In this document: positions 1 through 12,700 of the stretch, in pieces
Numbering within the stretch: the stretch's first letter is position 1
Layout of the letters: the number at the start of each line of letters is the position of its first letter
Position numbers and translations under genes: made by a program
The notes under the pieces: generated by a model
Told to the model about the DNA's origin: nothing
What the model saw: the letters and a program-made list of their open reading frames with translations, nothing else
Database searches by the model: none
Assembly (NCBI GenBank): GCA_017506865.1
Contig: JAFCMP010000520.1
Span: 620,001 to 684,000 of the forward strand
From: Tribonema minus
Lineage: Eukaryota; Sar; Xanthophyceae; Tribonematales; Tribonemataceae
DNA length: 64,000 nt
Reading direction: 5' to 3'

Positions 1-494
1 TGAGGCAGTTCAAACATATGTACTTGAACTGTTCACTATCATCTGGATGTGCGCTTGATTCTGTGAAGATGCTGGCTTTCGCAAGTTTTAATTTATAGGC
101 GCGAGCGAGGTCCGCACACGGGCGTGGCCCCGTGTGACGCGCTGCTGGCATGCATGGAGAACCATGGAGCGTCACCTGAGCGCCTGCTTGTCGCCTCAAA
201 GCGTTCTATTCAACCTAATACCGACTTGCCTATCATGTACCCCAACCATCGTCATTGCCGAAACCCTGACCCTACCCCTTCACCCCCTATGCCTGACACC
301 AGTCCTAAACTCCGGGCCTGCTGAGTACCTGCCGGAGCGGGGTCACCCGTGCCGCTGTCAAAATGCCTGCTCGCCGCCTCAAGGCATCCGTGTCAACCTC
401 AAGACTACCTAGTCGTGGTTAGCTGGTGCCCTAACCCTAACCTTAACCCTACCGCTAGGCCTGCCCAACCCCACACTGCCACACAGCTGCGCAC
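1..494. other. Left-edge intronic or downstream sequence
   Basis: I see no exon that I can place here. Two diverged stretches resemble the donor side of the exon ending at 495: around 160-215, and around 320-400 with a GGAGCGGGGTCA core. A degenerate CCCTAA stretch lies near 430-455. This fits an intron of the fusion gene whose last exons lie outside the window. Confidence 0.4.
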
Positions 495-782
495 CTGCTG
501 GAGCGGGGTCGGCAGCGGCGGGAGGGGCGTCGCCTGCGCCGCCGGCAGCAGCGCCGCCAGCAGCAGCGCCGCCGGCAGCAGCGCCGCCGCCGCCATCTGC
601 GCCGGAGCTCGATGTAGCAGGGGGGTCGGCGGCAGAGGTGGAGGGGGGGAGCTTACGCGCAGCAGCGGCAGCGGCAGCAGTGCTCAGGAGAGCGCGGTTG
701 GCAGCGGGGGGCGGGGGGGGGGGGCGTCCGGCAGGGGGCCGGCGATGGTCATGGAGGGTATGTAGTACGCGGTCTCCGCCAC
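495..782 (-). CDS. Tentative exon: end of CBM6 and low-complexity Ala/Gly/Ser linker
   Basis: After an acceptor at 783, phase 0 gives VAETAYYIPSMTIAGPLPDA, which would continue the CBM6 strand from exon 1706-1543. That frame meets a stop beyond a long run of C on the minus strand (about 710-724). The alternative frame on the far side of the run reads an Ala/Ser/Pro/Gly linker up to a GTGCGC donor at 494. The linker resembles the one before the membrane helix in the gene ending at 54810. Either the homopolymer length is misassembled or a splice site lies inside, for example GTAAGC near 656. The gene presumably continues left of the window. Confidence 0.35.
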
Positions 783-3700
783 CTGCCACCGGCGCATGTG
801 GCATTATTTAGATGTCAGATTTGTTTATGAGCAGTTGAGCTGATCGGCTGTGGGCAGGGCTCGCTCTGGAGATGTGCGGAACATGGCGGCGTGTGTGAGT
901 GCTCGTCGCCCACAGCGGGCAGGGTTTCTCGTGAACGGTACACATGCAGTACACTCTGTGCACGGTGTGCGTGCTGCTTGCACTCAAGACCCGGCGCAGA
1001 TTGTGCTTGCGGCCGTAACCCTTACCGTTACGCAACCGTTGTAAGCCTGACGTCTACCCATGCTCACGCATCGAAGGGTGCACTCACACTGATAGGATAC
1101 ATCTTTCATCGCTGTGCTTGTTGAAGTTGGCGTCGTAGCCGGTGTCAGGGTTAGGTCTTAGGCTAGGGTTAGACCGGAGTTCATGTCAGGGCTCAGGTCA
1201 GACGCAGGGTTACGCGCACTCACGCTGATTGCGTACTCCGACCACTCGCCCGGCTCTGTGAAGTTGATGTTGTAGCCATTGTCAGGCTAAGGTCTGAGGC
1301 TAGGGCTAGAACAAAGATCAGCTTAGGGATTGGGTCAGACGCAGGGTTACGCGCACTCACGCTGGTCGTGTACTTCAACCGCTCGCCCGACTCCGTGAAG
1401 TTGACGTTGCAGCCGCTGGTAGAGTTAGGGCAAGAGCTACTAGGTTACATTGGGTTCAGGTTGGGGATAGGGCAGGAGACAGGGTGACGCGCACTCACAT
1501 TGATGGTGTACTTCAACCGGACTTAAGGTTATGCGCACTCACGCTGATGGTGTACTTCAACCACTCGCCCGGCTCCGTGAAGTTGATGTCGTAGCCGTCG
1601 TTCGTGTCGGCGCTGCACACCATGCACTTCTCAATGTCCACGGCGGAGTCGGCGCGATACGTCGCGCCGCCGAAATTCTCGGGGGACAGGTCGAGGAAGC
1701 CGATTCCTGCGGCGAACGTCAACAACGAATTGCGACGACAGCTAATCAGGCGACAGGGGAGGTGGCGCTGCTAATTCTGCCGACAGAGGGGCTTTGTTGA
1801 GGGCTTGGTGACTCAATGTCCACGGCTAAGTCGGCGCGATACGTCGCGCCGCCGAAGTCAGGTCGAGGAAGCCGATGCCTGCGGTGAAAATCGAACAACA
1901 AATCACGGCGACAGCAAATCAGACGGAAAGTAGCGCTGCTCAGCTCCGACGACAGCAGGGCTTGATGAGGGCTTCAATCTACAAATACTGTTAGAAAGCC
2001 GATTCCTGCGGCGAGCGCGAAGAACGAATCGCGATGACAGCACATCAACTCCTATGACAGTAGGGCTTGATTAAGCGCTTAGTGACTTAGGGCTAGAGTG
2101 AGGAAGCCGATACCTGCGGCCAGCGCAGGCAGAATCCACGCCAACAGCATGAACATGTCGCACTCAAGGCAGCATCACAAACTGATCAAACGAAGAGGAC
2201 GCCTCGCCTTGTGCATGGACAAGTCACACTTAAGAGCGTTGTCACATTTAACTGAAAAATTATACAGAATTGCATTACGAACCTTCTCCTCGCATGTCAT
2301 ACGCGTCCACGCGTCTGTCAGACGCTTCACTGCGGAACGCGCGTAAGCCGCGCAGTTTGTTTCAGAGCACAAAAGCCACATCATGTGTAGCCCCACACTC
2401 AGTACCACAAAGCGCGCAGGAAGTGTTTGCAATTGGGCAGTCGCTGCTAAACGGCCAGACGTCAACAGCCAGATTTGTATTTCCATGCCTGTCTAACGAA
2501 TGCGGGCGGCGCCTCGCCGACAAGGCGACAAACAGCACCTACACATGGCCGTTGTGCTCTCAAACGAACGTGCGGCTGACGCGCATTCCGCAGTCAAGCG
2601 TCTGACAGGCGCTTGGACATGCATGACGTGCGAGGAAAATGTTCGTATTGCGATGTTGTCTGTTTGTTCAGTTAAAGTGTGACGATGTTCTGAAGCCTAA
2701 CTCGTCCACGCATAAGGCAAGGCGTCCCCCTTGTTTGATCAGTGTAAAAGCAAGTGAGGCATGGGGAGTGGCGCTGCTAACCTCTGAAGACAGTAGTGGC
2801 TCTAGTACGGGCTTGGCGACTGAGGGTTAGCGTAAGGGAACCGATGCCTGCAGCGAGAGCCACCAACAGATCGCGCCGACAGCGAACGAGACGTGTGAAG
2901 CGGCGCTGCTGGACTCTGGCGGCAGCAGGCGCTGGGCGGAGGGCTTGGTGAAGGCGTTGCACAACGGGCGACCAGCAGAGCTGGGCATTCCTGAGCTTCA
3001 CCTGGGGTTAGGGTTAGCGTTTGGTAGGAGTCGAGTACGGGTTGAGGTTAGCCGACCCACCGAGCGCTGTGCGTACGTGTCAGGAAGCCGATTTCTGACG
3101 GGGGCAAGGACGGTGCTTGGGCTGGCGGTAGTATGATGCTTTGACATACTGTCCACGAGACCTCAACCCATTGCTTTGCATGCTAGCCTACCAACTAGTG
3201 CTCTGCTGCAGCCATGTGCCTATCCTTGCTGGTCGGTGCCATGCGAGGGATGCCCTTGCTGGTCGATGCCATGCAAGGAGTACTGCACATGCTGCTGCCT
3301 CTCCCAGACTCTCGGCAAAATCTTCACACTCGTTAAGGCCTGTTCCCCTTTGACATACTCCCCACGAGACCCCGATCCAGTTCCTCCTCACTGTTCTCTT
3401 GCCTGAGGCCAAAAGCTCTAGCTTGTTTGGCTTTGCACCTTCAACTGCACACCTGCGCAACTTCCGCTGCAGAGGGCTGCGCGTTCGGACCCTGGGCATA
3501 CCCCAAACGAACTGATCCAAGAAATCAATGACAGTGAACAATGGTAAGGGGGGATGCTGCAGCTCTCGCCTGGGCCGCCGTCGTCGAAATCCTCTCAAGT
3601 ATGTATTACGGTTAGGGTTAGGGTTAGGGTTACGGTTAGGGTTAGGGTTGGGTTGTGGTTAGGGTTAGGGTTAGGGTTAGGATGCTGCAGTTGAAGTGGT

Positions 3701-6700
3701 TTTGTGTGCTGCGGTAGGTTGGTATGCTGCCACTCACCTGGGCCGCCGTCGTCGAAATCCTCTGCTTCGAACTTGCCCGCGAGACCCTGGCCAACTTTGC
3801 CGGCTGTTTTGACGGCCTGCACATGAGGAACATGAAGAGGTCGAGCATTGTGAGGTAGGCTCATAGCACGTGGCGACGCGAGGGGGGCAGTGGCTGAGCG
3901 TTGTGTTTGTGGATGACAGAATGCCCCTGATGGAGCACGTCTGAAGACGAAAGTCGCGTGCAGCGGTTGAGCGCTGCAGCAGTCACGCAGAAGCCGCACC
4001 GTTGGGACACAAATATTTCAGATGAAAGCAACGAGAACAACTAGCAAGGGCTCAGACCAGTCGAAGGGGTGCAAACATAGTCGGTTTAGCAGAGAAGCTG
4101 AGACGTGGTGTGTGAGTGTTGTGGGGTTGAACAAACCAACCCCGCGGGGAACGCATGGCGCAAAACGCGCGATGGGTTGCCGCACAATCTGCTTTGACAG
4201 CGTTGCACAGCAGTTGAGCACTGAGGCAGTCGCGGAGAAGCCGCACTGTTCGGATACAATTATTTCAGAGACAACAAAAAGATTGGCAGCGTTGCACAAC
4301 CCACCGAGGGGCCAGTGCCGGCGCTGAGAAAGCGCGGCGAGGCCTTGACCGCGTCTACGACGGTGACACAAGTTGCGTGTTGCAATTGAGCACTGTAGCA
4401 GTCACCGAGAAGAAGAGTACCGATGAGATACGTACAAATATTACAAATGAACAAATTATACTTTACAGCGTTGCATAACCCACCGAGGGGCAGGTGCCGG
4501 CTTGGAGGAAGCGAGGCGAGGCCTTGACGGCGTCGGCGCCCTTGCCCGCGACCGCCAGCAGCGCGGCGACGCCGTTGTCTGAGTGCGCGTACACCTGAGA
4601 GTAGGTATACGATAACGGCGGATACATACGTGAGTATGTAGGCAAACAAGCATGGTAGGTACACGCGTGCGTAGAAACACACTGCTGAGGTGGGAACTCA
4701 AGCGACGCGGTTGTCGGAGTGCGCGTACACCTGAGGGGTATGTATACAACAACGGCGGACACGTATGTGCATATCAAGGTAGCACTACGTGATGTCACCA
4801 GCACTGGCCGAGGGTACGCATACAAGATTAGCGGATGCATGCGCGCGTATGATGTAGGAACACGTGATGCCGCCACATGCATACGTGCGTACAAACATAC
4901 ACGGCATGTCACAGAGAAGTGAGACTGCATACAACCGCACATCCGATGTAAGGATATGACAACATGGGGGTACACACGTGCACATGCTCCTGAAACAGGT
5001 GCCTACAAATGGGGATACATGCGCATGTACATCTGAGGATGTACACACACATAAATACACCCTACCAGAAAACAATGCGGGAGGGCAGCTGCAGCTGCCG
5101 CAATATCCTTTTGCGGCAGCGGCGCAGTGCCGTGGTGCCTAGACTGCGAGGCCCGCTGGTGCACATCAGCTAACTCTCACCCTAACCCTAATTATAACCC
5201 TAGTCGCAGCGCTCAACGCCTGGTCAGGTCGCAGCACTCATACGCTTGGCCGCATTGCGGTCGTTCGTGTAACCATCACTGCTGCAGTAGCCACGCCCAA
5301 CACAGGCGGGGACGATGGCCTCTCACAGGACAGTGCAATAGACTCAACAAGCAATGCATACTGAACAGGGGTTGGGGGGGGGGGGGGGGGGGGCGTGGTT
5401 AGAGACAGCAGAACAGACACGACGGCACTGTCATTGGCTGCATCCCTTGCTCGTATGCCCGCACAGCGACGATACATCGTGACGGGCGTAAGCGCTGCTT
5501 TCGCACATCGCCTTATGGGCCACTCTGCCCGCCATAACCCCCCCCAGTGTACCGCAGCCAAAATGATGAACCGGCGAGAAACTCTATATGTGCACACATG
5601 TACTTCAATAACATACTTCAACATGACACACAGTGCGCACACTCACGTGGCAGTGCATCATCATGGCGCCGTTGAAGCGGTCCGTGCGGAAGCGCGTCGT
5701 GACGGGCACCGGGTGCGACACCGTGTCGTACCAGTCCCCCGGTTGGAACTGCATGCGTGGGCAAGCGAGATGACAACAAAAACCATTGTGAAAAACAAGT
5801 GCAGCACGGCTCAGGAGGTGTGCGTGAGCGTCGCCAGCGGCCATGTTCATAAAGTTGCGTTTGTAGCTAGTGCGCGCATTGAGAACTGACTGCGTCAGTT
5901 GTCGATCGTGCTGCGACCGCGTGGCTATTGAGGCAGCGGCAGACACAGCTCAGGGAGCATGCATGAGCGTCATCAGAGCAACCACGCGCGGATGGCCGTG
6001 ATTGTAGCTACTGCGTGTGACTTGAAGTGCGAGGCAGCGAGCGACCAGCGACAGTGGCGCGCGTGCAACTGCTTGTTTGCGCCGCCGGACAAGCGGCGGT
6101 AACACAGCTGAATTCGAAGTACGCTATAAAACAGGAGTGAGTGAAATATGATTTCGCATGTTCAGTTCGTTCACACAGCAGAGGAGCGGCTGTGCGGGCA
6201 CCCGACAGCTCGCAAGGACAGCGGCTTTCACGATGCGCAACATCAGATCGAGTGGGCGGCGTTGCTTTGCATGGCAGCTGCGGGGGCAGGCATACTGGCC
6301 CTAACCAGCCCTAACCCTATTTTCAGCACTAACTTCAACTTCAACCTCAGCACCCACCCAGCCGACTGGGGCTGGGGGCGGGCGCACTCACCCTAGCCCT
6401 CACCCTGACCCTTACCCTAATTGTAATGACAAAATCCAGTCAACAAAGGCGCTAACTTCAACCCTAAACCTAGCACTCACCCAGCCGGGGACGTCCGCGT
6501 AGTCCGTCAGCGGGCCCTGCAGCTGCATGTGGTTGACGTGCAGGTGCGCCGGGTGCTGCTGCAGGTTGTCCATCACAAACTCGTTGACGGTGTCCACCTG
6601 CGCCGCGCGTACACAGGAGCATGCACAACGCTCAGCAGATCAGCACAAGCGCCCACGCAGCGTGCCGCGTGATGGTGCAGTTTGTGCGAGGGGCCTGCTC

Positions 6701-9700
6701 TGGGAATCGCGGTGCAATGCGGAAGCGGCGCATCGCGATGGCGTGCGCTGTGAGTCGCTGCAGGCAGTGGTCCATTGCAAACGTTTGATGCTTGCTGACG
6801 CGCATCAGCTGAGCATCTGATGTATGCGCGCGCATGGGATGGCGAGCATGCATGGCATCTTGAGCACTGCCTCTGATTCCCACCCCCACCTTAGGGTTAG
6901 GGTTGGGGTTAAGCTACCTTCCTCCACCTCCTCGATGCCACTGCTGCATGACACAGTGAGCGCGCTAGCCCTCTGCAATTGCTGGTGCGCGAAAAACCGT
7001 TGCATGTGCAGTGAGCATGCTCACACAAATGCATGGCAGACTACACATCTGAGTGTGAACATCTGAGTGTGAACATCTGAGTGTGAACGAGCACAAATCC
7101 CCGGAGACCGAATCACTCACATCAAAGGTGAAAAGCGGCGGCTTGTAGCCCTCGGGCAGCAGCACGCCGTTGACGGCGCCGCGCAGCTCAATGTCCACGG
7201 ACTGCGCCGGCGCTGAGCGCTGCAGATCGGTCAGGTAGTGGGGCCTGCAAGGGGGGGGGGGGCGCATGGGACCAATAATACCTCTCAGCAGGGGCCACAT
7301 TAATCTAGTTCGGGGTACATACTGATGAGTTGCAGACTCTGTGCTCGATGTTTCTAGACTGCGCTGGTGCTGAGCGCTGCAGATCAGTCAGGTAGTGGGG
7401 CCTGAGGGGGGGGGGGGGGGGGGCGACAAAGGCTTTGAGCACGGGCCAGGTCAGCGGCTACATGCTAATGAATTGCAGACTCTGTGCACGACGTTTGTAG
7501 CATTTGTGTCCACAGACTGCGCTGGCGCTGAGTGCTGCAGATCGGTCAAATAGCGAGGCCTGCAGGTGGCACAGACACAATAAATTCTCTCAGCAGGAGC
7601 CATGGTGAGTGTCCTTCAATGAGTAGCAGACTCTGTCAAGTGCTCACAGCGCCTATGTCCACGGACTGTGCAGGTGCTGCGCGCTGCAGATCAGTCAGGT
7701 AATGCGGCCTGAGCGGGGGGGCATGGCACAGACACAAGAAATGCTTTTAGCATGGGCCATGGCGAGCGTATTTTGATGAGTTGCAGACGCTGTTCTGTGC
7801 TTATGGCGCTCATGTCCACGGACTGGGTGGTGCTGCGCGCTGCAGATCGGTCAGGTGGCGCGGCCTGCGGGGCGGTAGTGGTAGAGGCGCAACGAGCGCT
7901 TTCAGCTGCGGTCATGCTTGAAGTTTACGTGACTTTCCAAGCTTCAAAGCGGTGCCCATTCTGCTACGGTCGCTGGCGCTGAAGTCCTCGGGGCGCGCGG
8001 ATGCTGAGCGCTGCGTTTCCGCCACGTAGTGCGGCCTGCGCAAGCAGCACACCCGCCCCTGCTGTACCTGCGGAGGTCAAAACCCGCTCCGGCCACCTCA
8101 ATGTGCAACCCTTTTGCGAGGGCGAAAGCCCTCGCCCGGGAGGCGACAAACAAGGACCTTCGCGGGTGAGCCCGTTGCCTTTGACACCAATCACAAAGGC
8201 AACGGGCACACCTTTGTTTATCGCCTCCCGGAGGAGGGCTTCTGGGCGTTGCGGTTTGAGGTGGCCGGAGCGGGCTCGACCCCCGCAGGTACAGCAGCCC
8301 CAGCACGAGTGTGCATACTTGAAGTTAGCGCACGCATCCGCGGTCCCCTGTCGATGAGGTTGTGTACGCGCAGCAGCGCGCACTGCTGCTGGCTGAGCGT
8401 CACCGCACGGAGGGAGCGTGACTGCGACAAAACCAATGCACACCATGCCCCTGTGCATCCAACTGCATGTACTGCTCAGGCGACGCCGCCTCTCGCGGGC
8501 CGTACGCAGCGAGTGCTGCGGGCAATGACACGGTGACCCTTAAAGTTTACACCTGCCAGGCAAAACTTCAACAGTGACGCACCGGCAGGGCACCCAGGTC
8601 GGCAGGTCGTCCTCCAGGGGCTGGTCGGAGGGCAGGACGTTGATGGCGCCGATGGTGTTGAAGTTCTCCACGCCAAGCGTAGAGAGCTGCATGGAGATGG
8701 GACCGGGCGCGTTGCAGCGCAGGACGAGGTCGACGCGCGACGCGATGGAGAAGAAGAGCAGGTCGTCCTGCAGCATGCGCGGAGCGCTGCGCGCGGAGAA
8801 ATGCGGCGCACGCGGACAGGAGCACATGTGAGGTAGAATAGATTCTGCGCGTTCGCACTGCAAGCACCAGCGCAGAATGAGGTCCATGCGCGACACGATG
8901 GAGAAGAAGAGCAGGTCGTCCTGCAGCATGTGCGGGACGCTGCGCCGAGAGAAAGTGCAGCGCTTGTGCACGCAATGACGCCATTAGAGGCGGGGGAGGG
9001 GTCATGGCTCACGCGATGGATGCGAGTAGTATGAGGCTTGGGGGCAGCATCTGACGGTGGACGACAACGCAGAAGAAGAGCAGGTTGTCCTGCAGCATGC
9101 GCGGAGCACTGCGCCCGGACGGGAGCACGCGTGCGCAGGAGCACGTCAGAGATGTGAATGAGGGTGTCAACTTGCAAAAAACATGACCATCACGCTCCGC
9201 CAGAGATCAGAGCTGAAGCGTTGAAATGAGGGCTGGACAAAAGAGAGGCGATTGGGACAGGTGCAGGTGGTCCTGCAGCATGCGCGGACTGCAACTTCAA
9301 GTTCAACTTGGTAATTTGAGGATGACGCACCTGTTGAGGTAGACGCCGTCGAGCGCCAGCAGCCCCATCATGCAGCCAGTGGGCATGCCCTTGGCGTTCA
9401 CGAAGCGCATCTTCACGTTGGACTGCATAGGGGGCGGGGATCGCTGTCATAGTCAGAGCCAGAGTCAGAGTAGATGCCCACGTGAGCGAGCGCGGGCCAT
9501 TGCAATTGGAAGGCAGGTGCGAAGTCGGTGCTGAACACTGCTGCAGCGCCGTGAAAAACATCTAATTTGCATCAGCAAATGGCGCGGTGCCGTCGACAAA
9601 TGCTGCACTGCTTGACGCACTCGAGAGTGTTTTGTTCAGTTGCACAAGTCTGGAAATTAAGCCTAATTCAACACAGACATGGCGCGAGCGTGTAGACGTA

Positions 9701-12700
9701 AGCACGTCGTATTAGCTTTTTAAAGAGCTCCTTTCTGTGCTTTATTTTTTTACGTGTGCCACACACGTTATTATCCGCAATATGCTTCAAAACACAGCAG
9801 CGCCACGGGAGCTCACCACATGCGCGTGGTGCAGCATGCGCAAACGCGTCCACTGCCCCTGCGCTTTAGTTTAGACACATCAGAAGATCAAAACGTCTCA
9901 GCGCTCTCTGCTCCAGCACTATAGGTACATCGTCGCGCGTGCGCTTGCGAGCCCTGGTGCTCTACAGCATTGACTCGAAAAGAGCATACTCATTACATCA
10001 GAGGGCAAGCGGGCTCACCACGTGCGCGTAGTGCAGCATGCGCAGGCGCGTCCACTGCCCCTGCGTGACGGGCATCTCGAATGTGTCGCAGCCGTTGATG
10101 AGGTAGTGCGCGGTGGGGCCGGTGGTGTCCATGGTGGTCGTGTAGATGGGGTCCTGCAGAACGCGGTGAGAAGTTGAAGTTGTTGACATCAGTGCTCAAC
10201 GCCCGTTGCGCCTTCATACCATGCGAGAGGGCCTCTGTGAGGCCATACGCAGTTGCTGCGGCCTGCAATGCCCCCCATGAGCGTGGTTGACGTCAGTGCT
10301 CAACAAAGAAGTACTGCGTTGCTCGCACCATCCCAGAAAGACTCTGTGAGGGAGTACACAAACGCTGCGACTTGCAGTGCCCCCTCTTAAGCCTGCATCT
10401 CTTGCTGACGCAAACCCGCTTTGAGGTGCTCTTCAGTTGAGGCGTGCGCCAAAGTTGACAACGCACACTGCGACCTTCAACATACCTCAGATACAATTGA
10501 ACCAGGCACTGAGCATCGTCAAGCTCTACACGCACCTAGCCTGACATCTTCTGCGGACTCTCAAAATAGTTGTCTGTCTGATGCAGCGCTCGCGACATGC
10601 AGCGTGCTCTGTCAACGGCCATACGGCAGCGCTCGCCGCTGCCGTGCACGCACGCACGCACTGAGTCTCTCCCTTGAATCAGGGTTCACAGTGGGGTGTA
10701 GAGTCGAAGGTAAGGATAGACTTGGTTCGGGTCCTCGTTTCACAGCTGAGAGCGTATAGCTCACCACCAAGCCAGAGATGACAATGAAGGGATCCAAGCA
10801 GACAGGAGACTCGTGGCTAGTGCTTGCGTTTCTAGCAGCAGGTATCATTGAGAACCAGGCGCCAAACATGAACAGCCACGTCAGTGCGCAGCAGGACCGA
10901 ACCTCAACATGAGCTGAGGCGTGCTCTGTTACCATACCAGCTGCACCACGACGCCGCGCGACTAGGGCGAGTCTCCGCTATTAGCTAGGGTTAGGGTACT
11001 TAACCCTAACTTGGGTTAAGGTTTTCAAACCTAAAAACCTTAGTACACACCCACCTGCATGCCCTCGGCGACGGTGGCGGTGGTGGTCGGGTCCAGCTGC
11101 TGGATCTGAAGGAAAGCCTGTAGACAAGATGGCAGCGCACACGACGTGGCACCGTCAATACAGCTCGCCTCCAGCAGCATGCGCGTGACGATGATGATCA
11201 GCGTGTTGTTGACGGATGCCGCAGCACGGAGGGAGACAACACCCTGACCCTGGCAGACCCGGCTGCTTAGCGCTGACGGTAGGGATCGGATCAGGGTTAG
11301 GGTTGGTCTGGTCAAGTTGTTGAGGGTAGTGGAGGCTACGCGTAAGGTGTTGAGTGCCGCGTAGGGTTAGGGTTTAGGGTTAGGCTGACATGGTCGCCTT
11401 CGCACACTCATCACGACGTCCGCTGCAACTAGGCAACTTCGAGCTGCATGCGTCCACATGGCAGTGACGGGTAGCTTCATTCCACAAGAGCGCAGGTGCC
11501 AGTTTCACCGCAGCGGAGCGTCAACTTCACCTGCGGTATGTCCTTGTAGACCTCGGGCATGCTCGCCTCAAGCCACGGGTTGTCCTCCACGACGAGCAGC
11601 GCTGCAGCGCCGGCGCCGGCCTGAAGCGTGGTTGAGCCGTGGTGGTGTGGGTGGTACCAGTGCAGCCCGCCTGCGGCGCGCCAGCAGATTATCAGTCATT
11701 AAGTCATCAGCATTGACCGCAGCACTGGTAGGCAGTCCAGCTTTTCTGCAAAGTGCCTTCGACATGCCTGCATACGTTGCATGGTGGTTGAGGGAAGATT
11801 TGCGTACAGAAGTGGTGACCACCAACTTCAATCACATGTTGTACTTGAACCAGTGCTGTCCGGTGTTGATGTGACTGCAGGGTAAGCGGTCACGGTACGT
11901 GAGAGAGTGCCGTGAGGCCGCTCTCCCGTGCGCGCCGTCGCCGCGAGCGCAGTGGCCGACGCGCAGCGCTGCACACGTTCAGGCCACAATCAAGGTCAAC
12001 TTGAAGTCTCACCGGTGTGGCCGCACGGTATCTTGTACAGGTACGTGTGGTCGGCTCCGGGCTGGATCTCGACCGTCATGTCGTCGCCGCCGGCTGAGCC
12101 GCTGATGTGCAGGCCACACACTTCAACTTTAACTTCAACTTCAAGCTGGACAAGCACTCACACATTTTACTCGAAACAGTGGAGAGTCATCAGTTGCTCA
12201 CCGCTATGATCGCACGGGATCTTGTACAGGTACGTGTGGTCGGCGCCGGGCTCGATTTCGACCGTCATGTCGTCGCCGCCGGCTGAGCCGCTGATGTGCA
12301 GTCCGTGCAGGTGCATGTTGGTCACGAGGGGGTCGCGGTACGAGTTGAAGGGGGCCTCGGGGAAGGGGGGAAGGTAGCCGTGCATGCGGTTGTTGAGCGT
12401 CACGCTGTACTCGCTGCAGGCCTGGGAGTCGCAAGTCAACGAGTCAATGAGTATGAGTCGGTCAGATCATTGCCTCTAACATCGCGCTGGCAAACTGGGA
12501 GTATGCGGCGGCAAAGACTCCGATGCGTGAGAACAGTGGCGGCAACACGGTGCTGTGCACCTGGCATGATGCGCATACGCAGGTGGCACAAATCCCACAC
12601 GCAGCGGACACTGGCCTATGCATTGAAGAATGAATTACATTCGTTGAGCAGCAGGACAGCATGCATGCCGTAAGGACGCCAGCGCAGCCTGTTTCCATGC

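Noticed and set aside
5375-5394. Functional G-quadruplex promoter element
   Set aside because: Similar G/C homopolymers occur at many intron positions and there is no gene start here. It is more likely a replication-slippage product.
7350-8040. CRISPR-like regularly spaced repeats
   Set aside because: The units are diverged copies of an exon edge in a eukaryotic intron, with no conserved short repeat/spacer structure and no cas genes.
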